From assembly GCF_016545825.1 (NCBI RefSeq), contig NC_052622.1, positions 41,563,263 through 41,627,262 of the forward strand: a stretch of 64,000 nt of DNA, read 5' to 3'. Positions within the stretch are counted from its first letter, which is position 1, and each line of letters starts with the position of its first letter. The translations under genes were made by a program, and so were the position numbers. The stretch comes from Eucalyptus grandis. Taxonomy: Eukaryota > Streptophyta > Magnoliopsida > Myrtales > Myrtaceae. Positions 13,401 through 24,859 of the stretch are shown in pieces. The notes under the pieces were generated by a model that searched no databases, was not told the origin of the DNA, and saw only the letters and a program-made list of their open reading frames with translations.

Positions 13401-14140
13401 CTCAATGCTATCTGCTCGTCGTATCAACGTGTTTCAATATATGTACTTAGTTTTAATTAGTTCAAAATTTAAGTTGAGGCATCTTTCTCTTCTGGGCTAT
13501 TGTTCAATGCTGGCATATCTCGTTATCAGGCAAATTGAATTTAGGAGATTTCACATGTGCACATCTCTAATGTCCTAGCATCCTTTGTCCGTGTCTTTCA
13601 TGCACTCTCAGCTTTCATGAGTAAGCAAGCTTCTAATTCTTTCCCTGACAAGCTATTATGGTGACTTTGTCAGGCAACAAGGTGGAATTATCGTTGCAGG
13701 TCCTGGGAAAAACAACATCTCTTATATCCACAAGGTCAGAACCATCAGATCCTTGTCCTCTTTTGCCGTAATTTCATCAGTAATTCTAGTATATCCTCTA
13801 GTAAATTCGCATCTAGCTCAAGATCTTTTGCATGTGTCCTCATCCATATTGCTGTGACCTCAAGCATACAATGCATATCAACATGCCTATGATTTAGTTA
13901 CAGTGGTGCTAATTCGGCTCTCTGCTAACAACATAGGATAAATAGAATGCCCTCATAGAGATAAAGCGTAATCAAATCATTGTTTGTGAAGTAAGATGAT
14001 GAATTTTGAATAGTAGTACTCACAAAGTTTCATCTGATTCTGATTTAGTAATATCATTTTATATGTTGTATCATGAGTAGGATAAAGAGGCAGGGGACGA
14101 TCCACCCATTCAAGAAATCATGAGAGCATGTTGCTCCTAA
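10417..14140 (+). CDS. AAED1/peroxiredoxin-like 2 thioredoxin-fold protein, probably chloroplastic
   Basis: Nine coding exons: 10417-10630, 10725-10866, 11022-11067, 11586-11645, 12074-12110, 12998-13077, 13214-13305, 13674-13734 and 14081-14140. All introns are GT-AG, the frame closes at TAA 14138-14140, and the product is 263 aa (the Arabidopsis homologue At2g37240 is about 248 aa). The first ~70 residues are rich in Arg, Ser and Ala and lack acidic clusters, typical of a plastid transit peptide. The thioredoxin/AhpC-TSA-like fold follows, with the CxxC redox motif C120-V-L-C123 after ARHFG. The family is peroxiredoxin-like; the substrate is not established. Just before exon 6 a pseudo-exon flanked by AG and GT (about 12940-12975) would introduce a stop, so it is not included. 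The neighbour is a divergent adenylate kinase. Confidence 0.93.
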
Positions 14141-14561
14141 ACAGAAAGGCGGGTTCTTGCTGTAAATGATGTCTCTCTGACCTCGAGGCATCTACCCGCT
14201 TATATCTAAGCCATACCAATCTGCTTCAAGCTTCCAGAAATAGTAATTCTCTGCCTTCAAAATCGAATAGCAGCATGCGGGTATATTTTAGTATATCCCG
14301 ACGTGAATCCAAGCATTCTCTCTTAGAAGGAAATCGACATATACCCAATGTCATCTTATATTACTAGGAGCTTTCTTTCTCTCTACTGTACGAATGCCAA
14401 CTTATTCTATATCTTGGAGGAATAAAGGGAGTTAGGAACCATCGCGTTGTTGAAACTTGCAATGATACAGGAAAATCTTGAATGGCTTTCAGCTTAGATT
14501 AATTGCAGCTCCCTGATATACTTCTCGAATACTTGTCAAGCATTGTACTTTTACTAAAGAG

Positions 14562-15320
14562 GAAAAGTACCAAAAAAGTTATAAATCTATTATATTAGTA
14601 TCAATCTAGTCATAAATATTTCAATTTGACCAATATAGTCTTAATTTTTTTAATATTGGTACTAATTCAATTCATTCAGCTAATTTTGATTAGCCAGCGT
14701 TGATGTGGATGTTGGCCGGTGACAGAATACTAACGTAACAATTTTAAATTTATTATTATTAATTTTCTTTTCTTCTTCTTCCTCCTTGGTTTGTCCTCAT
14801 GGTAGCCGGCAAGCCTCCCATTGGTTGCCCTCAAAGCCCTTGCCGCTCGCTACTAGCCACTGGGTGAGGGCTGTGAAACCCTCATTGACCGCCTCCCTCA
14901 TCCAGAGCCACCTTTGCCTAGCCAGGGTGAGGTTGGCCTTGCCTAGATCTAGGCGAAGTCGCCTCGCTTGCGGCCCTGGGCGAGAGCTACGCTGGTGAGG
15001 CTTTGCGACCCTTGCCAAGGAGGAAAAATGGAGAAAATGGTGAGGCTTTACGACCCTTGCCAAGGAGGAAAAATGGAGAAAAGAAAAGGAAAAGGAAAAA
15101 AAATTAATAAAAAAATTTGAACAAAATTATTAAAAAATTGCCATGTCGCTGTTCGGCCACCAACCAGCATCTAAGTTAGCACTAACCGACCAAAATTGGC
15201 CGGATGTACTGAATTAGTATCAATATAAAAATGTTTAGAATTAAATTGGTTTAATTGAAAAGTTTAGGACTATATTGATATTAATGTAATAGGTTTAAAA
15301 CTTTCTTGGTATTTTGCCCT
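14562..15320. mobile_element. Mutator-like (MULE) non-autonomous TIR element with GC-rich core
   Basis: The left arm (from 'gtaccaaaaaagtta' at about 14568) and right arm (ending 'ctttcttggtattttgcc' at about 15319) are inverted repeats of about 170 bp with scattered mismatches. The core at about 14785-15070 is GC-rich and carries a short internal tandem repeat ('tgaggctttgcgacccttgcc' type, at about 14997 and 15041). Flanks 'actaaagag' and 'ctatcaagag' could be a degraded 9-10 bp target-site duplication. The arms match the element at 38946-39610. No transposase is present. Confidence 0.7.
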
Positions 15321-16401
15321 CTATCAAGAGTGTGCATGACAAAATTTCTAGAATAGAAATTGATTTCTAACCAGAAATTGAGAAGTTAAAAATTTTAGCT
15401 TATGATTTCTTCTTCAAATTAATTTCTGAAATAGAAATCTGTTTCAGAAATAGAAAAATCAAATCAGCATTACCAAACAAATTTCTGTTTTTTCGAGAAA
15501 CAAAGAAATAGAGAAATAGAGAAGTATAAATTTTGTATGCCCTGCTAAGAGTTTTCATATGCATCTCCTTATCAGAAAGCGAGGCAACATAACTCTAAGG
15601 CCTTTACCACCCAAAAAAAAAGAAAAAAAAAAAGAGAAGGAAATGAGTTTTGTGGATTTTATCCAATTGAAGCTCAAGTGGATCCATGATGAAGCCATCG
15701 ATCGCTGTACGGTGTAAACCATGACGTTGCATCTTTCGTATTGAGTTGCCATGGCAGCAACAATGACCAATCTCTTGGTGGCGCCACCGCCCCTGGATTT
15801 GGCTGATGATGGTTGCCCAACCCGAGTTACGTTGTGTCGCCAATGTATTGGTAAATCACAAACGATAACGTGGCATCAAGAGGAAGCGGATCGGCTAAGT
15901 GAGAGGGATTGCTACTCATATTTCGATTAGGGGCAGAGCATCCAAGGTCAAGTTTGGAGCCCATTCAACATGTCCGGGGTACGAGGGGACTCGTGAAATT
16001 TCTTGTATCTCTGAAGATAGAAGCAAAAAGTGCAAATTTGAAGAAGTTCACTCGTACAGAAATCCCATTCGCTACTGTGTGGGTAAGTCAGGAATCATTG
16101 ATTTCGACTTTGAATTCTGTCTAAGTTACGTTCCCTTTTTATATTATAGCAGTTTGGATTTTGAAAGCAGTACACATAATTTAAAATGATCTAGAATCAT
16201 ATCATTCCCAAGAAAAAAGAGAGTAATGGATAAATTGATGGGAGGGAGACGCTTCCAACTCAAGTCACTCGAAGTAATCCGGTAGAATAAGCTACATAAA
16301 TCATCACAAATTGTTTAAAAGGCCAAAATCAAAATTCAACATCAAAAAATGTGATGAAAGCTTCTAAACTGACATCATGGGGCAAAAGCCAGAATTCAAA
16401 C
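15321..16401. other. Intergenic sequence between convergent AAED1-like and RPS23 genes
   Basis: No recognisable gene. It contains AT-rich sequence with 'gaaatagaaa' repeats at about 15345-15530 and short unsupported ORFs at 15555-16189. The part nearest 16401 is probably the RPS23 3'UTR. Confidence 0.4.
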
Positions 16402-18225
<1,824 letters not shown>

Positions 18226-18436
18226 GGTGACTGAGTAGGCGTCGGGCGGCTTCGGCGGATGCTGGAAAGGTTGAAGACGGAGTCGGCTGCAGCGACGATA
18301 AAACCCTAGGCCTCTGCCGAGACGCTTGTCGAGGACTGTATATATATGTGCGCGCGCGTGTTTGTGAGTGTGGGGTCGGGCTTAGCGTGGGCCTGTTTCC
18401 TGATTGGGCCTTGAAACGTTTTGGGCTCTCCATGGA
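18226..18436 (-). promoter_or_regulatory. RPS23 promoter and 5'UTR with telo box and site II motifs
   Basis: A telo box (AAACCCTA) is at 18301-18308. Site II elements (TGGGCC/T) are at 18388-18393, 18405-18410 and about 18422-18427. Telo box plus site II clusters are the established signature of plant ribosomal-protein promoters and link expression to cell proliferation. The transcription start is not determined. Confidence 0.75.
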
Positions 18437-20379
18437 GCCCACGTGCCTCCGCTTACCGAGGGCGGACCTTTCCTCGTTTCGCATCGTGATTTTTTTTTTT
18501 GGGGTCAAAATAAAATAAAATTCCAACTCTTAGAGCTTCAAAACAAACAAAAAAACCAAAAATCAAGACGTCAAATAATCACAGGCCCGTCCTTTAAGAA
18601 TAGATTTGTAATTAGATCAATCACATATTCACATAACACCATCAATGATAAACACATACTGAGATCTCTATCTGTACTTACGACTTTGCCTTTCGGCGAT
18701 GTGTGTCTAGGTTCAGTGTCCCCAACACCATCACCGTACAAAAACAACATGAATATGTTGAAAAATCTCAGATCTGAAAACTTTGTAAATAATATGAAGT
18801 GCCAAAGCTTTGAACAAAAAAAAAAAGGTTTTTATTTTTTTTGAATGTAGCTATGAACACTAGAAAGAGGCGGAATACTTATTCATTAAAATTACAAAAT
18901 TTAGAATTAGATTAGAGAGAAAAGCTCTTTGATAAAGGGAGCAAAGCTCTCAAAACAAAAACTAGATTGGAAAAATTAGGGAAGAATCAAAAGGAAATGA
19001 AAGGAAAAGGAACTAGGAGGGTTGGAGGGATCCAAGTCAAATCCCTCCACTTTAGAGGGAAAGAGAGAGTTCTCTAATTGTTTGATATGGAGAAAATGAC
19101 AAGAGGTTTGCAACTTGATTGATTGGCATGATATTGTAATAAATCTCACATTGGATATATAAAACTGTAATCAATAATATGGAATCTTTACTTTGAACGT
19201 CGTAACATGATGAGAAAGCATTTTATGTGATGACTACATGACATGAAAAAGTAATTGTGTGAAGCAAACGATTAGTCATTCGATCGACATGGATTGATAA
19301 CTTGTCTCGGTTGTTCTAATTTTTCCCTCCCCGTGATTTTGAGCAAATTTCGGGATTTTTTTCGACTTGGCTTTGGAAGAGTGAAAGTGATGAGGAAACA
19401 CAGTGAATTCCATTTCCACGGCGAAATTTATCGTCTTCCTGTCGCCTTTTGGATTGGTTTTAAGGGTTTATGGATTCTGCCGCGTGATAAAACATATAAC
19501 CGACGGCAACACATCGTCAAAAAAATTGATTGTCTCGTGCACCCAAAGTATAATATTTCAAGAAAATAAGGATATATTTATTTCGCAAAAAATCATACAT
19601 TAATCTTGATTCCATAAAAAGTTCATTAACCAAGTCATCAACGAAAATGTTCATATTAAATTAATGATAACAACATAATTATATTTTATAACAATTACTT
19701 TTAGGCAATACAACCAACCATTAAAAAAAAAAAAAAACACATGGTCAAATAAATTTCCTCTGGCTTCTGGATGAGTAGAGTACATTCGACGATGTGTTCC
19801 GCCTGATTAGCGTCCTCTGGACGACAACGTCCTTTCCAAGAAGGTTCAACTTCTCCAGGATTTCTCCATTCCTCAATCCTCATCAATCTTTCAGTTTAAT
19901 CCTGAGCTTGGGAAAGAAATCTATCTAGAGCGCAGTCGGCGTTTCACCAGCGGTCATCGAATGAGAGGTTTCAATTCACTCTATTGAGCCGACTGTTCTG
20001 TCAGGCCGTCAGCTTTGGCGGGGTTAATGGCATGATCAAAGTGATCGCCCCTGGCTTGCTCACGACCGGTATGTCTTCCTAGAGAAGATTAAATCAGAAG
20101 TCGATAACAGCAATTATAGGTGTTGGAGGATTCCTCATATGGGATTATTCCCAATCCGGCTGAAACACTCACAGAATCCTATGGGCATGGATAATAAACT
20201 TTATGCCAGTTGTTGACTGCATCCTATACCAAAAGAAAGCGATAGAAAAGAATTTACCATACTCACAACCAGAACCCAAGAAGGAACAACTTCAAACCTC
20301 CAGGCATTACCAAAAAAACATGCCTAAGAAGGAGCAATACATTATTATGTGTGCGTTCAAACTGACCGAAATTCAATCG
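18437..20379. other. Intergenic sequence between RPS23 promoter and CDC123 3' end
   Basis: AT-rich with no recognisable gene. Short ORFs (18404-18844 plus, 19294-19603 plus, 19701-19886 minus) show no family resemblance. An A-run occurs at about 19723-19737. The 3'UTR of the minus-strand CDC123 gene probably occupies the 20.0-20.38 kb part. Confidence 0.4.
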
Positions 20380-21381
20380 CTAAGCACCAGCTTGTGGAGA
20401 CTCCTCAGTTTGTCTCCTCAGCTCCTCATCAGCATTTCTCAGGAATTGGTCCCAACCACTCCCAGGACTTGTATCCAAGTAATCATATGGCACAGCTGTT
20501 TTCAAACCGGGTCGGACCGCACACCGGCTCTCTACAGTTCTGAAATCCACGACTTCATCATCCCCTTCACTCAGTTCCTCCCATGAAAAGAGGAGTGGCA
20601 GTGTAAAGGCCCCCCAAGGGTTAAAATCCAGTACCTTAACCCTCCCATCCTTTGTGACATAAATATCAAACGTGTAATTATCCGATTCAAATTTTGGGCA
20701 CACTTCACTTTCGAAGAAATCCTCAATCAAAACCTTGAGGTGGTCCTTCTTCTCAAGGAGGACGGGATAAAATGTTGTAACCTCACGTTGGCAGATCCCA
20801 ACCAGGAGCTTGTTCCTTACGAAACAACGGAATTCCATCTCTGGTCGAAGCGCTGGCTGCCATTTCCGTAGAGCAAGGAAAAAGCTCTGTGGCCTTGATG
20901 AGGTCTTGTCGCTGCAAGAATCATACGCATGACAGAGATCATGGGTTGATGAATCGGATGCACGTAGCAGGAGCGTGATCTCACTGAGAGACGTGCACCG
21001 AAGGTTCCCACTGCCACTAATCCAAGCAGCGTCTTTTGGCGAGCTCCAGTTTAGTTTAGGGAAAATAGCACCCCCGAGCGATGTGATTGACTCTTTGACC
21101 TTCAACTCGAGTTCTGGAAAAGATGGAGGTGGGAACTCCTCAGACTCGTCTCCAGATCCTTCTGGAACCTCAAGATCATCTTCATCCACAGGATTATGAA
21201 CCCTGTTGGGAAGGGCATCTTCGCCTGTGATAGAAATGGGCAGAACAAATGGTCCAGAGTCACCAAGAAGGTACTGGACAAAGGACTCCGGAAGCTGATG
21301 AATATGCGTTTTGATGGACACCGACTTGAATTTAGGATACCACTCTTGGATCTGGCATTGATCCACTTCTTCTTGCCTCAT
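20380..21381 (-). CDS. CDC123: CDC123/D123 family protein (eIF2 assembly factor)
   Basis: CDC123 proteins are ATP-grasp-like chaperones that bind eIF2-gamma and promote assembly of the eIF2 complex in the cytosol. A single uninterrupted minus-strand ORF gives 333 aa from ATG 21379-21381 to stop TGA at 20380-20382. The start begins MRQEEVDQCQ and is followed by EWYPKFK, matching the family N-terminus. The frame continues upstream to a TTG at 21414 but has no earlier ATG. Family motifs are FPKLNWSSPKDA at about 107-118, RPEMEFRCFV at about 179-188, DNYTFDIYV at about 234-242 and DFNPWG at about 252-257. The C-terminus is acidic (ELSEGDDEVVDF) then variable. Upstream on the same strand lies a copy of the RPS23 promoter, first exon and splice donor, suggesting a borrowed non-coding first exon. 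Confidence 0.92.
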   Translation of the reverse strand: MRQEEVDQCQIQEWYPKFKSVSIKTHIHQLPESFVQYLLGDSGPFVLPISITGEDALPNRVHNPVDEDDLEVPEGSGDESEEFPPPSFPELELKVKESITSLGGAIFPKLNWSSPKDAAWISGSGNLRCTSLSEITLLLRASDSSTHDLCHAYDSCSDKTSSRPQSFFLALRKWQPALRPEMEFRCFVRNKLLVGICQREVTTFYPVLLEKKDHLKVLIEDFFESEVCPKFESDNYTFDIYVTKDGRVKVLDFNPWGAFTLPLLFSWEELSEGDDEVVDFRTVESRCAVRPGLKTAVPYDYLDTSPGSGWDQFLRNADEELRRQTEESPQAGA

Positions 21382-22339
21382 TTCTTTGTAACTGTCAAAA
21401 ACGCTCGTTCCCAAGGCTAGAGAAAAAGCAACAAGTACTAGGGCAATTTATTGACTTCTGAAGCTGATGCCTGCAGAGAGCCTGAAGAATACGCAAACGC
21501 ATTGTTTACGACCAGCAAGCACAAATTAGGTATGAAATGTGAAAAGAAAAATTCAACCAGATTGATCGCAGAAAGAAAGACATTGTTAAGTGTCTGTCAA
21601 ACATCTCCCAGACCAAACAGAGGTGCCTAAAGAAACAAAGTCTTCAATTTCTTAAGCTCAAAGAATCTTTATACCTCAGTAAAGCAAGACCAGCTTCAGC
21701 AGCTGAGCACAAACTAATTAAGTTGTCACGATTCATGAAATCAGAAACACCACACAAATCTAAGACAGAATCATAAATATTCTATCAGAATTAGGGTATG
21801 TATCCAGCCTCAGCTGTTCTTGAGTGACTTCTATAGATAATATACACTCTTGTACAAAATTACACATCGCAAGAGGAGCCAGAAGCAAGCTTAAGCAGTA
21901 AGGAAGGAGGGACCAACACAGAATGTATCAGATGTTGTCACATTTGACTAGAGATTTGCATATGTATTAGCTGGTTGGGAGGACATTGCACATGATTCGA
22001 GTATTTCATCATATGCACTTTTAAAGCCAAATGGATGAACAATCCTGGAGGTAAGAAGTTGTGTTCTATAATGACATTTGAATTGAGTTTAGTATGTTAG
22101 TGACAAACTCGTTTATACCTTGTAGGAAAATATTATCTTGCTGGTGCTGCTAATGGAATCTAAAGTGGGATCACCTCTCCCTATCGTGGAGTTCAGTGAT
22201 CACTCACCTAGAAATGAGAAGGAACCATTCAATTTGCGCCACAACTGAGGCAACCGAACTGACTATACACCCACAAAGAAAGGTCGCATCAGTATGCGAT
22301 CGATCAAGATCATTTCATGAGCCAATATCTTCTAATTGA
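21382..22339 (-). other. Probable 5'UTR intron region of CDC123
   Basis: No coding sequence was found. On the minus strand, acceptor-like sites occur at about 21426 ('tttctctag') and 21474 ('ctctgcag'). These could join to the RPS23-derived donor at 22706/22705, making a 5'UTR intron of about 1.2 kb, similar in size to RPS23 intron 1. This is inference only. Confidence 0.35.
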
Positions 22340-22862
22340 GAACAACTCAATTATAAAGATGTAATTTTTCAATTTCGAACCAAACGTTATTACCCTAATC
22401 TCCCAGATTATTGACTTCAGCTATCAAATTCTGTTGCTTTCTCTTGGCTCAAAGAGAAAACAGATGAACAGAAAGGCAGCGGCAGCAGCAGCAGCATCGA
22501 TTTCAATGCCTCCTTCGGTGCAACACAACCTCAAGCAACCTCAAATCTTCTACTATTTCAAAAGACAAGACGAAAACATGTCCAGCTTTTAACCTAAACC
22601 GAGGAAGTAAACCACAAGAAAAAAACCGAACCGAATCAAACGTTCGACAGTGAAAAAAACTAGAACAATCCCAAAGACAACAAGGTAAGAGTCGCAGCAT
22701 GGTACCCCCACGGTGACGGAGCAGGCGCTGCGCGGCTCCGGCGAAAGTTCGAGAGGTTGAAGACGGCGGTGGGGCAGCTGCAAGAACAAACCCTCGCCCT
22801 AAGTTCAGATCCAATCGGGCCTGTTTTGGGCCTGATTTCTGACTGGGCCGGGCCTTAAATTT
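22340..22862 (-). promoter_or_regulatory. Duplicated RPS23 5' region (promoter, first exon, start of intron 1)
   Basis: This aligns over about 500 bp with RPS23 at about 17825-18420. Shared landmarks in order are 'ctcaatta', 'gcatcgatttca', 'cacaacctcaag', 'gagtcgcag', 'aggttgaagacgg', and the two site II motifs TGGGCC at 22827-22832 and 22844-22849. In the copy the RPS23 start codon reads GTG, so it cannot start S23, and no S23 exons 2-4 follow. The splice donor GT (22704-22705) is kept. The telo box is lost ('aaaccctc'). It faces CDC123 on the same strand and lies about 120 bp from the TOP6A start on the other, so it may serve as promoter for both. Confidence 0.8.
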
Positions 22863-22977
22863 TTTCAGCCCAAAGGCCTAGTTTTATAAGCTGTTTAGCT
22901 GGCTGCAGAACTCCGCCCCTAACCGCGAACATCCACCCATTTTCCCGCCACTCCTTCTCCCTCCTCCTCCGTCCCAA

Positions 22978-24258
22978 ATGGCCGAGAGGAAGAAACGCCG
23001 CCGCGCCGACGCCGACGCCGACGAGGACGAGCTCCCCTTCAAGAACCGCCTCAAGCCCGACTCCGTCATCCTCCAGATCCTCCGCTCCCTCAGCGCCGCC
23101 TCCTCCGCCGCCGCCTCCTCCTCTTCCTCCGCCGGCGGCGGCAAAACCCTAACCCTCGCCGACCTCGCCCTCTCCTCCACCTGCCGCGAGGTCGCCGACC
23201 TCTCCCTCTCCTCCGTGCAGTCCTCGATCGAGGCCCTCATCCTCCGCGTCGCCCGATCCATCCTCGGCGGCGACGGCTTCGCCTTCGACGTCCCCTCCCG
23301 CTCCGCCGCGAACCAGCTGTACGTCCCCGAGCTCGACCGCATCGTGCTCAAGGACAAGAACACCCTCCGCCCCTTCGCCAACGTCTCCAGCGTCCGCAAG
23401 TCCACCATCACCGCCCGCATCCTCCAGCTCATCCACCAGCTCTGCGCCAAGAGCATCCACGTCACCAAGCGTGACCTCTTCTACACCGACGTGAAGCTCT
23501 TCCAGGACCAATCGCAGTCCGATTCGGTCCTCGACGACGTGTCCTGTATGCTGGGGTGCACTCGGTCGAGCCTCAATGTGATTGCTGCTGAGAAGGGAGT
23601 CGTCGTGGGCCGGCTCATTTTCAGCGACAACGGTGACATGATCGATTGCACGAAGATGGGGATGGGAGGGAAGGCAATACCCCCGAACATTGATCGGGTC
23701 GGCGATATGCAGAGTGATGCTTTGTTCATACTCTTGGTGGAGAAGGACGCTGCCTACATCCGATTGGCAGAGGATCGGTTCTACAACAGGTTTCCGTGCA
23801 TCATCGTCACGGCTAAGGGCCAACCAGACGTAGCCACGAGGCTGTTCTTGAGGAAGATGAAGATGGAGCTGAAGCTGCCAGTGCTCGCGCTCGTGGACAG
23901 CGACCCTTATGGATTGAAGATTCTGTCAGTTTATGGGTGCGGTTCAAAGAACATGTCATACGACAGCGCCAACCTGACGACCCCTGACATCAAGTGGTTG
24001 GGGATAAGGCCCAGCGACCTGGATAAGTATAAGATACCAGAGCAGTGTCGGCTGCCCATGACAGAGCAGGATATAAAGACGGGGAAGGACATGTTGGAGG
24101 AGGATTTCGTGAAGAAGAACCCGGGGTGGGTTGAGGAGCTGAGTTTGATGGTGAAGACGAAGCAGAAGGCTGAGATTCAGGCTCTGAGCACTTTCGGGTT
24201 TCAGTATCTGTCCGAGGTGTATTTGCCCCTCAAGCTTCAGCAGCAAGACTGGCTCTGA
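22978..24258 (+). CDS. TOP6A: DNA topoisomerase VI subunit A (SPO11-3 type)
   Basis: The catalytic subunit of plant topoisomerase VI. It makes the transient double-strand break through a tyrosyl-DNA link and acts with TOP6B, RHL1 and BIN4 in endoreduplication. A single intronless ORF of 426 aa fits the roughly 427-aa Arabidopsis RHL2/BIN5. The N-terminus is Lys/Arg-rich (KKRRR, likely nuclear targeting), followed by a Ser/Ala linker. The 5Y-CAP domain carries catalytic Tyr169 in RDLFYTD. The TOPRIM domain shows Glu255 (LVEKDAAY) and the metal-binding D307-S-D309 (LVDSDPYG). The C-terminus ends QQQDWL. The first ~550 bp are extremely GC-rich, with long antisense open frames that are artefacts. 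It is tail-to-tail with the PPR gene and head-to-head with the RPS23-derived promoter. Confidence 0.97.
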   Translation: MAERKKRRRADADADEDELPFKNRLKPDSVILQILRSLSAASSAAASSSSSAGGGKTLTLADLALSSTCREVADLSLSSVQSSIEALILRVARSILGGDGFAFDVPSRSAANQLYVPELDRIVLKDKNTLRPFANVSSVRKSTITARILQLIHQLCAKSIHVTKRDLFYTDVKLFQDQSQSDSVLDDVSCMLGCTRSSLNVIAAEKGVVVGRLIFSDNGDMIDCTKMGMGGKAIPPNIDRVGDMQSDALFILLVEKDAAYIRLAEDRFYNRFPCIIVTAKGQPDVATRLFLRKMKMELKLPVLALVDSDPYGLKILSVYGCGSKNMSYDSANLTTPDIKWLGIRPSDLDKYKIPEQCRLPMTEQDIKTGKDMLEEDFVKKNPGWVEELSLMVKTKQKAEIQALSTFGFQYLSEVYLPLKLQQQDWL

Positions 24259-24859
24259 GGAGAGTGAAATCAATTCTCATTTGGTCTGGTAATTATAGTG
24301 TTTGCTTCCTCAGGGACAAAGTATAGTCTTGTTGAGAGGCTTATCCTTCTGTATGTCTTTGAGATAATTCAATTTGATTTCGTAATATTGTGTTTAGTTT
24401 GACTGGAATAGGAAGAGAAAATCAATGGGAAGCTACGCAACTTCTTTTGAGTCTCTTGAAATCTGTTGTTGAACTCTCTTTTGGTAAAGCCAAAAAAAAA
24501 ACACAACCTTTCTGCAATGTGTTCGATTGTGAGTATGAGCAATGCCCCCCATGCGCTTATGCAGCATGGTCAAGTTAATGAGGTTTGACAGTTCAATTTT
24601 TTTGCAAAGACAATCACTGATAAACTATAATGGTATGTCCGATGATTACAGCAATAAAAGAGCTGAGCAAATGGAAATAAGCAGAAAAAGGTTGAGCAGA
24701 AGGGAACTTTCTTATTGCATATTTTGGGAGCTACACTGTTATTGATCTTACATCCTGACTCCTCACTAAGAGCACAGACAAATGGAGGTGACATGAATAT
24801 GATACACCAAAAATTCGTGATGCTACAAAGAATACATCTCACTTGTTAGTGGCTACTGC
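24259..24859. other. Convergent intergenic region (3'UTRs of TOP6A and PPR genes)
   Basis: About 600 bp, AT-rich, with only short unsupported ORFs. It should contain both 3'UTRs and polyadenylation signals. None was assigned exactly. Confidence 0.5.

Noticed and set aside
20380..21414. Extended CDC123 frame starting at 21414 (344 codons)
   Set aside because: The codon at 21412-21414 is TTG on the minus strand. The first ATG in frame is 21379-21381 and matches the family's N-terminal pattern.
22503..22814. 103-codon minus-strand ORF in the RPS23-derived segment
   Set aside because: It starts at TTG and runs from duplicated 5'UTR into intron sequence. There is no ATG in the exon part.
22884..23823. 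Long minus-strand ORFs opposite TOP6A
   Set aside because: They are antisense shadows of the GC-rich TOP6A coding sequence with no family resemblance.
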